Positions 54,664 to 63,914 of a stretch of 64,000 nucleotides of DNA are shown here, piece after piece. The DNA lies in NCBI RefSeq assembly GCF_004119445.1, contig NZ_QICI01000003.1:1-64000 (forward strand), in the 5' to 3' direction. This stretch comes from Chryseobacterium sp. CH21. GTDB lineage: Bacteria > Bacteroidota > Bacteroidia > Flavobacteriales > Weeksellaceae. A model generated the notes under the pieces. The model saw only the letters and a list, made by a program, of their open reading frames with translations, made no database searches and was not told the DNA's origin. Each line of letters opens with the position of its first letter. The stretch's first letter is position 1. The translations under genes were made by a program, and so were the position numbers.

Positions 54664-55276
54664 AAAATTACACTAAAATTGCAGAAATACTTGTGGGGTT
54701 AAATATATAATTATTCTTTAAGTAGTTCACAAAAAATTAATTTTATTTTAAAATAAACTGATTTTCAGATAAATAAAATTCAAAAAAGATTTAAAAACAG
54801 ATGAAAAAGGGAATAAAAATTCAGAATAAATTTCCCAAAACAAGAAACTGACCTGAATTAAAATATAAAATCATGCCAAAATAATACAGAAAACAGGTAA
54901 TGAAATATTGATCAAAATATCCTAAAATTAATACACATATGATACATACTCGTAATTATTAATAAAAAGTACAAAATATGCAGGTTCTAATAATTTGAAA
55001 AAGATGACAAAAATCAGAAATTGATGAAAGTTTTTCTTCCTTGAGATAATTTTTGGGATTTTTCATACTCAAAAAAGGACATCATTTTAAGCAAATTTTA
55101 AGTTTTATAGTCCTTAAACACTTCAGAAATTGATTTTTTTCATTGTTTACCAAATTTGCTCATACACAAATACAACAAATTATTAATCAACTAATTAAAT
55201 ACAAATTATTAATGCTTATTTTACAAAATACACCTTATTAAACAGATAAATTCACGAAAAAATAACATTTTTTTCT
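54664..55276. other. AT-rich middle of the divergent kduI-susC region
   Basis: About 600 bases separate the two promoter/operator sites. There is no gene, hairpin or repeat I can support. Long A and T runs are frequent. The length is unusual for two divergent promoters and may hold further regulatory sites. Confidence 0.4.
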
Positions 55277-55305
55277 TTGTGTATTGAAAAATAATATTAG
55301 TTTAG
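55277..55305 (+). promoter_or_regulatory. Candidate susC promoter
   Basis: TTG at 55277-55279 and TAGTTTAG at 55298-55305 are separated by 18 bases, matching the Bacteroidota -33/-7 pattern with one mismatch in the -7 element. A leader of about 160 bases follows before susC. Confidence 0.45.
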
Positions 55306-55333
55306 GAGCCAGAATAATGTTTCATAAAAAATT

Positions 55334-55349
55334 ACGCAATCGATTGCAC
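55334..55349. promoter_or_regulatory. LacI-type operator downstream of the susC promoter
   Basis: ACGCAATCGATTGCAC contains the perfect 12-bp palindrome GCAATCGATTGC, the same core as at 54648-54663. It lies about 30 bases beyond the candidate -7 element, where a bound repressor would block elongation. A half-site CGATTG follows near 55426. Confidence 0.6.
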
Positions 55350-55471
55350 AATAGCGTAAGAAAATGATTAAAAAATGTAATGACCACTAAAATCTGCAGA
55401 ATACTTCATAATCCTAATCAAAAACGATTGAAAAAACTTTCAACCAAGAATTAAAACTATAAGGATACATA

Positions 55472-58400
55472 ATGGATAAAAGAGTACAATCAATAAAGTG
55501 GTTATATTTAACTGTTTTTCTGCTTCCTGTCCTTTCAATGGCTCAGGAAAAAGAAACAAAGAAAGATAAAGAAACCAAACTGGATGATGTGGTTTTGGTA
55601 GGCTATACAAAGGTTTCCAAAAAAGACGTTACCAACGCTGTTTCTTCTGTGAAAGGCGAAGCTCTTAAAGACATGCCTTCCACCAACGCTGCTGAAGCTA
55701 TACAGGGAAGACTGGCTGGTGTACAGGTTTCTCTGAGCGAAGGATCTCCCGGTGCGGATGTAGACATTGTGGTACGTGGAGGAAACTCCATTACCCAAAG
55801 TAATGCCCCACTCTACATTGTGGATGGTATACAAATGGATAATGCCCTTACTATTCTATCTCCTAAAGAAATAGAATCAATTGAAGTATTAAAAGATGCC
55901 TCTTCCACCTCTATTTTCGGATCACGAGGAGCTAACGGTGTAGTCCTCATCACCACGAAAGGCGGCAGAAAAAAGGGAAAAACAACGATTAACTATAATG
56001 GTTTTGTAGGAGTACGAAGTATTCAGAACAAAATTAATGTACTGGATCCTTATGAGTATGTTCTTTATCAATATGAGCAATATTATAAGAACGGAGATGT
56101 AAAAGATATTGAAACTTTTAACACCCGCTACGGAACCTTTGATCAGCTGGACAAATATAAATCTGTAAAGAATGTAAACTGGCAGGATAAACTTTTCGGA
56201 AGAGAAGCTTTCAATTTTACGCATAATGTGGCATTGTCCGGAGGATCTGAAAATTCTGCATTTTCATTGACTCTTAATAATGTGGAGGAAGACGGAGTAA
56301 TGATTGGATCCGGATTCAAACGTAATATGGCCAACTTCAGGTATGATTATGATATTTCAAAAAAGCTAAGCATTGGCCTGAACGCCCGTTACAGCCGTCA
56401 AATGATCTACGGAGCAGGAACATCTGCCTCAGGTTCCCAAACTACCAACCGATTGAGAAATGCCATCAGATATCAGCCTTTTGAGGGGGGATCTACGGTG
56501 GATGTTGATGAATTTGATCCTTTATTTGCAGATCAGACCAATCTAGTAAACCCTATTTTACTGGCCAATGATGAGGTAAAAGAAAGTGGTAGAAACGACC
56601 TATTACTGAACGGAACGATTGAATATAAAATCAGTAAAGATTTTACATTCCGAAGTGTCATCGGGTATGTACAAAGAGATCAGATTGTGAATCAGTTTTC
56701 CGGTCCGGTTACCAGCCTTGCCAGACAGAACAACGACCAGCCGGTGGTTTTTATGAGCAACTCTCAAACCAGAAGGATCACCAATACCAACACATTGAAT
56801 TATAGAAGAACATTTGGTAATCATAAGTTTGATCTTTTAGCAGGTCAGGAAACCGTAAGAACAGATGGTGAATCTACTTCCATCAATATCAAATGGTTCC
56901 CGAAATCTTCTTCGGCACAGGAAGCTTTCGCCAATTCGCAGCTGGCATCACCGCCTTCAGGAATGGTTCAGGATGCTCCTAAAACGGCAAGAGAGGTAGA
57001 CCGTTTAGCATCTTTCTTTGGAAGGGTAAATTATATCTACAACAACAAATATATTGCAACAGTTTCCATGAGAGCTGATGGCTCGAGTGTTTTCAAACCT
57101 GGCCCAAATCAGTGGGGATACTTCCCTGCAGCTTCTTTAGCCTGGAAAATCAAGGAAGAAAATTTCTTGAAGCAGAGCAATTTTGTCAATGAACTGAAAC
57201 TTCGTTTAGGATACGGAAAATCCGGAAATAACAGAATTGGAGCATTTTTATATGATACCTTCTTTACTTCTTCTTCGGATTACGGCTATGCTTTCGGAAC
57301 CAGTGTTACCCCAGGGGCTACTACGGGAAACATTATGGCTAATCCCAATGTAAAATGGGAAACAGCAACTTCTTATAATGCAGGATTAGACTTTGGTTTC
57401 TTTCAGGGAAGACTTTATGGTACTCTTGATGTTTATAAAACCCACACGAAAGACCTTTTATTGCTGGCGAAAATACCACAGACTTCCGGATATGAATATC
57501 AATATCAAAATTCAGGAAGCAGTGAAAATAAAGGGATAGAATTATCAATGGGAAGCACCATCATCAGCAAAGAAAATTTTTCATGGAAAATTGACGCCAA
57601 CATTTCTTCTAACAGAAATACGATCAAAAGCTTAGGAAATAATGCGTCTGCAAGTTCCAATTCGTACTACTACCCTTCCGGATGGCAGAATAACCTGTTT
57701 GATTTCCTTGTACAGGTAGGCAAACCGGTAGGAACTTATTGGGGATATGTAACGGCCGGAAGGTATGAAGTGAGTGATTTTAATTATGATGCAGCAACAC
57801 AGATCTATACTCTAAAAAACGGAATTGCAAGCTCTGCTGCTGTTGCTAACGGGGCAAAAGCCGTACAGCCAGGAGATCTTAAACTTCAGGATCTGAATGG
57901 TGACGGAGTGATTGACAACAAAGACATGACTGATCTTGGAAGTGCACAGCCCAAATTCTACGGAGGTTTTACCCAAACATTCCGCTATAAGAACTGGGAT
58001 ATGAGCTTACTTTTCAATTTCTCCATAGGAAATAAAGTATACAATGCCAACAAAATAGAATACACGACTCAGTACCTGTATAAGGATAATAACATGCTCG
58101 CTGAAGTAGCAGACCGTTGGAGATGGTTTGACAATGCAGGAAATAAAGTGACAGATCCAACCGCTCTAGCTGCCCTTAATGCCAATACAACGATGTGGAC
58201 TCCTCCTGCAGGGGCTTACTTCCTTCATTCCTATGCTATTGAAGACGGTTCCTTCTTAAGACTGAATAACCTTACGATCGGATATAGCCTTCCAAAAGGA
58301 TCTCTTGATGCCATTGGAGTGAAAAACCTGAGACTGTATGCAACCGTTAACAATTTATTTACGATTACCGGCTATTCAGGATTTGATCCGGAAGCCAATA

Positions 58401-58489
58401 CAAGAAGAAATCCATTAACTCCGGGAGTAGATTATTCTGCTTATCCAAGAAGCCGATTTATTTTATCAGGAGTAGATATTACTTTCTAA
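55472..58489 (+). CDS. susC: SusC/RagA-type TonB-dependent glycan transporter
   Basis: The 1005-residue outer-membrane protein has a signal peptide (MDKRVQSIKWLYLTVFLLPVLSMAQ), then LDDVVLVGYTKVSKKDVTNAVSSV, the usual plug start. The SusC plug signatures are LPSTN-like AAEAIQGRLAGVQV, VVRGGNSITQSNAPLYIVDGIQMDN and IEVLKDASSTSIFGSRGANGVVLITTKGG. The barrel ends in NLRLYATVNNLFTITGYSGFDPE...YPRSRFILSGVDITF. The usual N-terminal carboxypeptidase-D regulatory-like domain is absent, so the protein is shorter than many SusC proteins. It imports oligogalacturonides with SusD. First gene of the plus-strand pectin operon. Confidence 0.95.
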   Translation: MDKRVQSIKWLYLTVFLLPVLSMAQEKETKKDKETKLDDVVLVGYTKVSKKDVTNAVSSVKGEALKDMPSTNAAEAIQGRLAGVQVSLSEGSPGADVDIVVRGGNSITQSNAPLYIVDGIQMDNALTILSPKEIESIEVLKDASSTSIFGSRGANGVVLITTKGGRKKGKTTINYNGFVGVRSIQNKINVLDPYEYVLYQYEQYYKNGDVKDIETFNTRYGTFDQLDKYKSVKNVNWQDKLFGREAFNFTHNVALSGGSENSAFSLTLNNVEEDGVMIGSGFKRNMANFRYDYDISKKLSIGLNARYSRQMIYGAGTSASGSQTTNRLRNAIRYQPFEGGSTVDVDEFDPLFADQTNLVNPILLANDEVKESGRNDLLLNGTIEYKISKDFTFRSVIGYVQRDQIVNQFSGPVTSLARQNNDQPVVFMSNSQTRRITNTNTLNYRRTFGNHKFDLLAGQETVRTDGESTSINIKWFPKSSSAQEAFANSQLASPPSGMVQDAPKTAREVDRLASFFGRVNYIYNNKYIATVSMRADGSSVFKPGPNQWGYFPAASLAWKIKEENFLKQSNFVNELKLRLGYGKSGNNRIGAFLYDTFFTSSSDYGYAFGTSVTPGATTGNIMANPNVKWETATSYNAGLDFGFFQGRLYGTLDVYKTHTKDLLLLAKIPQTSGYEYQYQNSGSSENKGIELSMGSTIISKENFSWKIDANISSNRNTIKSLGNNASASSNSYYYPSGWQNNLFDFLVQVGKPVGTYWGYVTAGRYEVSDFNYDAATQIYTLKNGIASSAAVANGAKAVQPGDLKLQDLNGDGVIDNKDMTDLGSAQPKFYGGFTQTFRYKNWDMSLLFNFSIGNKVYNANKIEYTTQYLYKDNNMLAEVADRWRWFDNAGNKVTDPTALAALNANTTMWTPPAGAYFLHSYAIEDGSFLRLNNLTIGYSLPKGSLDAIGVKNLRLYATVNNLFTITGYSGFDPEANTRRNPLTPGVDYSAYPRSRFILSGVDITF

Positions 58490-58499
58490 AACGAACGCT

Positions 58500-60335
58500 A
58501 TGAACAAAAATAAATTTTCAAGCCTTTTCTTATCTCTTGCCTGTGTAGTTACTCTTAATTCCTGCAGCGACTATTTAGAGGTAGAAAATCTTTCTAATAC
58601 TGCTGAGAAGCAACAGTTTGACTCAGCACCCGACACTTTTGCAGCTCTTGTTGGGGTCTATAACAGTGCTATGGGTGACAATACCTATGGGCAAAGAATG
58701 AATCTTATTCTTTCTCAATCCGGAGACGATCTCAGAACATCCGGAGATTATAATGCCAACGACAGAAGGGGAATCAGCTGCTTTGGGGCTATTCCAACCA
58801 ATACGGAATTACTCCGTCCTTTTCTTGATACTTATACAGGTATCGAAAGAGCGAATCTTGTGATCAAAAACATTCCTCTTTCCCCAGTTTATCAAACCGG
58901 ATCTGCAGCCGATAAGAAACTAATGGACCGTTATCTGGGAGAAGCATTAACCCTAAGAGCATTGTTTTATTATGATCTTATTAAAAACTGGGGTGATGTT
59001 CCTTTTCAGGATGTTCCATCTGCAGATCTGCCATCCGTTTATATTCCGAAAACAGACCGCGATGTCATCTATGAAAAACTTCTTGATGATTTGGCAAAAG
59101 CATCAGCACTGGTTCCATGGAAATCAGAAGGAGGAACTACTGCACAAAGACTTTCCAAAGCAGCAGTAAAAGGATTAAGAGCCAGAATCGCACTGGCAAG
59201 AGCCGGATATTCTTTGAGAAGAAGTCCTCAGCTAATGGTACAAGGCACAAATCCTCAGAAATACTACCAGATTGCTTATGATGAGTGTAAGGACATCATC
59301 AATTCCGGTCAGCATAAACTGAACACCAGCTACGAGGGTCTTTTCAGATCCTTGCATACCAACACTCCGGATACAACAAATGAAATTATTTTTGCCATCG
59401 GAGCGTTTGGTGGAAACTCAAGAACAGATTCAAAAATCGGATATTATAATGGGTTAAGACATGATGATTCTGACTGGAAATCAGCCGGAGGGATCAGTGC
59501 TATTCCAACCTATTTCTATGAATTCAGCAAGTATGATTTGAGGAGAGATGTTAATATTGCTATTTTCAGGGTGAGCACAAGCAAGCAGGAAGATCTTCAG
59601 ACTTCCATCAACTGGAATGACGGTAAATTCAGAAAGTCATGGACGAGCATTACGGGAACTTCTCAGAACTTAGGAATAGACTGGCCGTTGCTAAGATATG
59701 CAGACATTTTATTAATGTTTGCAGAAGCTGACAATGAACTTCACAGCGCGCCATCTCAAGAAGCCATTGATGCTGTTAAGGCTGTAAGGCAAAGAGCTTA
59801 CACAGGTAATTTAAGTCAGGTAGGAACTATTCCCACTTCCAAGAATGAATTCTTTAAATATGTTGTACAGGAAAGATTACTGGAATTTGGAGGTGAAGGA
59901 TTAAGAAAATATGATCTGATCCGCTGGAATCTTCTGGAGACAAAGATCAATGAAACCAGACAGAAACTTACCGATTTCATGAATGGAACCGGAGCTTATG
60001 CTAACGTTCCTGAATACATCTTTTATAAAAAGCCAGCTTCCACAGTTGCAAATTATGTTCCTACAAAAACTGCTCAGCAAAATGTGCTAGATATGGATAT
60101 ATATGTCAACGGAATTAATAAAGCTGATGTTTTTTACAATCCTAATCAGAGCGTTGCCACACCTTCAGGATATACAAAGGTAAATTGGAGACTTGCCATG
60201 ACACAGCCTTATATCAGTGGAGATCCGGTGAAAAGCTATGCGCATTATTTCCAGCCGAACAAAAAGGAACTTCTTCCTATTGCGCTGGATGTGATCAACT
60301 CAAATTATAACCTTACTCAGGATTACGGATACTAG
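58500..60335 (+). CDS. susD: SusD/RagB-type glycan-binding lipoprotein
   Basis: The 611-residue lipoprotein has its lipobox at LNSC (Cys22) followed by SDYLEVENLSNTAEKQQF. SusD features follow: AALVGVYNSAM, YLGEALTLRALFYYDLIKNWGDVPFQD (tetratricopeptide helices), WPLLRYADILLMFAEADNEL and the end signature ERLLEFGGEGLRKYDLIRWN. It caps SusC and binds pectin fragments at the surface. It starts 10 bases after susC. A hairpin follows before the pectinesterase. Confidence 0.95.
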   Translation: MNKNKFSSLFLSLACVVTLNSCSDYLEVENLSNTAEKQQFDSAPDTFAALVGVYNSAMGDNTYGQRMNLILSQSGDDLRTSGDYNANDRRGISCFGAIPTNTELLRPFLDTYTGIERANLVIKNIPLSPVYQTGSAADKKLMDRYLGEALTLRALFYYDLIKNWGDVPFQDVPSADLPSVYIPKTDRDVIYEKLLDDLAKASALVPWKSEGGTTAQRLSKAAVKGLRARIALARAGYSLRRSPQLMVQGTNPQKYYQIAYDECKDIINSGQHKLNTSYEGLFRSLHTNTPDTTNEIIFAIGAFGGNSRTDSKIGYYNGLRHDDSDWKSAGGISAIPTYFYEFSKYDLRRDVNIAIFRVSTSKQEDLQTSINWNDGKFRKSWTSITGTSQNLGIDWPLLRYADILLMFAEADNELHSAPSQEAIDAVKAVRQRAYTGNLSQVGTIPTSKNEFFKYVVQERLLEFGGEGLRKYDLIRWNLLETKINETRQKLTDFMNGTGAYANVPEYIFYKKPASTVANYVPTKTAQQNVLDMDIYVNGINKADVFYNPNQSVATPSGYTKVNWRLAMTQPYISGDPVKSYAHYFQPNKKELLPIALDVINSNYNLTQDYGY

Positions 60336-60356
60336 ATAGTTCAACATTCATATCAA

Positions 60357-60394
60357 AATACAGGCTGCCTCCCACAGAGATCAGTCTGTATTTT
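60357..60394 (+). terminator. Hairpin with T-run between susD and the pectinesterase gene
   Basis: AATACAGGCTG (60357-60367) pairs with CAGTCTGTATT (60382-60392, one G-U), followed by TTTT. It probably acts as a partial terminator or processing site that lowers expression of the enzyme genes relative to susCD. Confidence 0.65.
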
Positions 60395-60411
60395 ACCTCA
60401 AAAAATGCTTT

Positions 60412-61422
60412 ATGAAATATTCCGTCCTTTTTAAAAGTTCTGCTTTACTGATTGTTTTCTTCAGTTTTCTTTCTTTCAAAATCAACGATAAAATCATCGT
60501 GGTTTCGAAAGACGGAAAAGGTGATTTCACAACCATTCAGCAAGCGATCAATGCTATTGAAAACAGTTCCTTAACGAGAACAAAAGTTTTTATTAAAAAC
60601 GGAATTTATAAAGAAAAAATTATCATCCCTGAAACAAAAGGAGCTATTCTTCTGGAGGGTGAAAATTCTGAAAAAACGATCATTACCTATGATGATTATG
60701 CCTCAAAAAAGAATGCTGAAGGAAAGGAAATCGGAACTACAGGTTCATCCACAATATTTATTTATTCAGCTGATTTTACAGCAAAAAATATTTCATTTGA
60801 AAACAGTTCCGGAAGAGTCGGACAGGCCGTTGCTGTATTGACTTCCGGTGACAGAATTGCTTTTGAAAACTGCAGATTTTTAGGAAATCAGGACACTTTA
60901 TATTTAAAAGGAGTTCAGGATCTTGAAGACAAAACAAAACCGTCAAGAAATTATTTTAGAAACTGTTATATCGAAGGAACAACGGATTATATTTTTGGAG
61001 CAGGAACAGCTGTTTTTGAAAATTGTATTATTTACTCCAAAGAAACGGCAAGCTATGTGACAGCCGCTTCTACTCCACAGGGAAATGAATTTGGGTTTGT
61101 TTTTATCAATTCAAAAATTATGGGGAATGCGAAAGACCGTTCCGTGTATCTGGGAAGACCATGGAGACCTTTTGCCAAAACGGTCTATATTGACTGTGAA
61201 CTCAATTCAACTATAAAAGCTGAAGGATGGCACAACTGGAACAAAACGGAAGCAGAAAAGACTACATTGTACGCAGAAAGTAATTCTAAAGGAGCCGGAG
61301 CCAATATGACTCAAAGAGTTCCTTGGTCTCATCAATTAAATCAAGAAGAAAGAAAAAAATACACTCCGGAGAACATTCTTAAAGGAAAAGATCACTGGAA
61401 TATAAAAAAGAGCTTACAATAA
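60412..61422 (+). CDS. Pectinesterase (carbohydrate esterase family 8)
   Basis: The 336-residue exported enzyme removes methyl groups from homogalacturonan. The N-terminal signal is MKYSVLFKSSALLIVFFSFLSF, then the parallel beta-helix starts with VSKDGKGDFTTIQQAINAI. Catalytic residues are at expected places: Q160 and D161 (LGNQDTLYLKG), D192 (GTTDYIFGAGTAVFENC) and R249 (YLGRPWRPFAK). No type IX tail is seen. It acts before the pectate lyase 20 bases downstream. Confidence 0.95.
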   Translation: MKYSVLFKSSALLIVFFSFLSFKINDKIIVVSKDGKGDFTTIQQAINAIENSSLTRTKVFIKNGIYKEKIIIPETKGAILLEGENSEKTIITYDDYASKKNAEGKEIGTTGSSTIFIYSADFTAKNISFENSSGRVGQAVAVLTSGDRIAFENCRFLGNQDTLYLKGVQDLEDKTKPSRNYFRNCYIEGTTDYIFGAGTAVFENCIIYSKETASYVTAASTPQGNEFGFVFINSKIMGNAKDRSVYLGRPWRPFAKTVYIDCELNSTIKAEGWHNWNKTEAEKTTLYAESNSKGAGANMTQRVPWSHQLNQEERKKYTPENILKGKDHWNIKKSLQ

Positions 61423-61442
61423 TTCATACAAGAATCTTCAAC

Positions 61443-62858
61443 ATGACAAAAAACTTCATCAAACTATTCACCACAGGGATTTTATGCAGTATTTCTACGC
61501 TGACTAATGCGCAGGAAGTATTAAGTTTTCCCGGTGCTGAAGGTTTTGGAAGATTCACAACTGGCGGACGTGGTGGAAAGGTCTATCTTGTAACCCACCT
61601 GAAAGACGATAATTCTGAAGGAAGTTTAAGATTCTCTTTGAATCAAAAAGGCCCTAGATATATTGTATTTAGAACCAGTGGAACCATTTACCTGCAGTCT
61701 CCTTTAAAAATAAAAGAAGGCGATGTCACCATTGCCGGACAAACCGCTCCCGGAGATGGAATTACGATTGCCAATTATGAAACATTTGTTGCCGCAGACA
61801 ATGTTATCATCCGTTTCCTGAGATTCAGAATGGGAGATCAGAAAAAGTTTGAAGGCGATGCTTTGGGAGCAAGGTTTATCAAAAATCTGATGGTAGATCA
61901 TTCTTCTATGAGCTGGTCTACAGACGAAACAGTTTCTATTTATGCCAATGAAAAAACGACTCTTCAATGGTGTATCATCGCTGAAAGTCTCAGAAATTCT
62001 GTTCATCAGAAAGGAGCTCATGGCTATGGTGGAATTGCAGGAGGTAAATTCGCATCTTTTCATCATAATATCTATGCGCATCACGACAGCAGAAATCCAA
62101 GACTGGGTGAATACGCAGGAAGTAAATTTGCTCTGACAGATCTTACCGATTTCAGGAATAATCTGATCTACAATTGGGGACACAACAGCATCTACGGTGG
62201 TGAAGCAATGAACGTAAATATTGTTAATAATTATTACAAACCGGGGCCTGCAACCCTAACAAAACAAAGGATTGTCGCTATCGATAAAAATGAAAACGCT
62301 AAAACAGAAGTTTATAATATCTGGGGGAAATACTATATCAACGGAAATGTGATGGAAGGAAGCCCGGAAGTTACCAAAGATAACTGGACAGAAGGTGTTT
62401 TCAGCCAGATGAAACCAAGCTATAACTTAACAGAAAAGGATAAAAATTCCATTAAAATCAACCAATCTCATGATATTGAGAATAACATTAAAACCCATAC
62501 TGCAGGCGAAGCTTACAGGAAAGTGATCAAATCCAGTGGAGCAAGCCTGGTAAGAGATGCTGTTGATCTCCATGTTTTAAAAGATATTGAAACCGGAAAC
62601 TTTACTTACACAGGCTCAAAAGGAAGTAAAAATGGTATCATTGATTCACAAAATGATGCAGGCGGATTTCCTTTTTTAAAACAGACACAACCTCTCCCCG
62701 ATTCGGACAACGACGGAATGCCGGATGAATGGGAAATAAAACATCATTTGAACCCAAAATCAGCCAATGCCAACGGCCGAGATCTGGATAAAAACTATGA
62801 CAATATAGAGGTCTACATGAATGATATTGTCCGTACAATAACTGATGAACAAAACTAA
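61443..62858 (+). CDS. Pectate lyase-like polysaccharide lyase
   Basis: The 471-residue secreted beta-helix enzyme has signal MTKNFIKLFTTGILCSISTLTNAQ. The mature start FPGAEGFGRFTTGGRGGKVYLVTHL is typical of PL1-type lyases, with RYIVFRTSGTIYL, VTIAGQTAPGDGI, NVIIRFLRFRMGD and LMVDHSSMSWSTDE (calcium and substrate region), and RNPRLGEYAG carrying the likely catalytic Arg. The C-terminus has DSDNDGMPDEWE, a calcium-binding thrombospondin type-3-like loop. It cleaves polygalacturonate by beta-elimination, feeding KduI. The next gene starts 49 bases later. Confidence 0.9.
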   Translation: MTKNFIKLFTTGILCSISTLTNAQEVLSFPGAEGFGRFTTGGRGGKVYLVTHLKDDNSEGSLRFSLNQKGPRYIVFRTSGTIYLQSPLKIKEGDVTIAGQTAPGDGITIANYETFVAADNVIIRFLRFRMGDQKKFEGDALGARFIKNLMVDHSSMSWSTDETVSIYANEKTTLQWCIIAESLRNSVHQKGAHGYGGIAGGKFASFHHNIYAHHDSRNPRLGEYAGSKFALTDLTDFRNNLIYNWGHNSIYGGEAMNVNIVNNYYKPGPATLTKQRIVAIDKNENAKTEVYNIWGKYYINGNVMEGSPEVTKDNWTEGVFSQMKPSYNLTEKDKNSIKINQSHDIENNIKTHTAGEAYRKVIKSSGASLVRDAVDLHVLKDIETGNFTYTGSKGSKNGIIDSQNDAGGFPFLKQTQPLPDSDNDGMPDEWEIKHHLNPKSANANGRDLDKNYDNIEVYMNDIVRTITDEQN

Positions 62859-62907
62859 TAACCATGAAATCTCATCATCAGAAATCGGTAACAAAACAGG
62901 AAAAAGT

Positions 62908-63903
62908 ATGAAACTCAATTTATTTAAGATAGCTATAGCAGGAGCTTTTATCAGCGCAAACCTTTCAGCACAGACTTCTGTGATTGAAACCATTAAGAAA
63001 ACCCCAAAAGCTCCATTTTCTTACGCTGAACTGTCTGTAAAAGAAGGCGGAAAATGGGAAGGCAGTCAATACATTGGAGGGACTTTCAAAAATATTCAGG
63101 AGCTTACAATTCCGGAAGCCCATACCGATCATTCATCTTATATCAGATACGAAGGAATTGGTCTTGAAAATAACCAGGTTGGCTACAGACTTTATCTGGA
63201 CTGGAGAAATGCTACAGATATTTTCGGTAAAAAAGTAACAGGACTCGTATTGCCGGAAGTAGGCCAAGACGGCTTTGAATCTTATCATCACGATGCTCCG
63301 TGGGGACAGGACATTCTGAAATCCGGACGTACTATTGGAATTGGTTCTTACGGCAGATATGATGAGCAGAATGATTATGTTGAAACCTTTAAAATCGTAA
63401 AAAGTACAGCGGCAAAGGTAATTAATGAAAAAAATCAGTCTTATGCTCTTATTACTTACAAAGGCTGGAAAACCTGGGGCAATGCCGTAGATCTGCAGTC
63501 AAAACTGACGATTTTTCCTAAAGACCGTTTCGTAAAAGTAGATTTGAATCTGAACAATAGTCTTTCAGGTCTTTGCACCGGAATTGTTGCCTTCAAAGAT
63601 ATTCCGATGAAACAGGGAATCAGCAAAAATAAAAAATGGGCTTATATTGCCACCTATGGACAGCAGACTCTTGCCAAAAAAGAAGATAATCTGGGAATGG
63701 CAGTCTTCTATCCTCTTGAAAGCTTTGACAAATATGTGAAAACAAAATCCACCCATACCATTGTTTTTAAAAAGACTAAAAATGTATCCTATTACTTTCT
63801 GGGAGCTTGGTCTCAGGAACCCAACGGCTTAACAACCGAAGAATCTTTTTACCATGATCTGGATAAAAAACTGGATATTCTCGATAAAACTCATCAACTT
63901 TAA
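62908..63903 (+). CDS. DUF4861 secreted protein
   Basis: The 331-residue protein starts best at ATG 62908, where MKLNLFKIAIAGAFISANLSAQ is a signal peptide; the longer frame from 62845 overlaps the lyase gene. DUF4861 hallmarks are GGTFKNIQELTIPEAHTDHSSYIRYEGIGLENNQVGYRLYLDWRNATDIFGK, DGFESYHHDAPWGQDILKSG and GWKTWGNAVDLQSKLTIFP. The family recurs in Bacteroidota pectin loci with an uncertain activity. Six or more conserved His/Asp/Trp residues suggest an enzyme or sugar-binding fold. Confidence 0.9.
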   Translation: MKLNLFKIAIAGAFISANLSAQTSVIETIKKTPKAPFSYAELSVKEGGKWEGSQYIGGTFKNIQELTIPEAHTDHSSYIRYEGIGLENNQVGYRLYLDWRNATDIFGKKVTGLVLPEVGQDGFESYHHDAPWGQDILKSGRTIGIGSYGRYDEQNDYVETFKIVKSTAAKVINEKNQSYALITYKGWKTWGNAVDLQSKLTIFPKDRFVKVDLNLNNSLSGLCTGIVAFKDIPMKQGISKNKKWAYIATYGQQTLAKKEDNLGMAVFYPLESFDKYVKTKSTHTIVFKKTKNVSYYFLGAWSQEPNGLTTEESFYHDLDKKLDILDKTHQL

Positions 63904-63914
63904 AGTTTACAATC

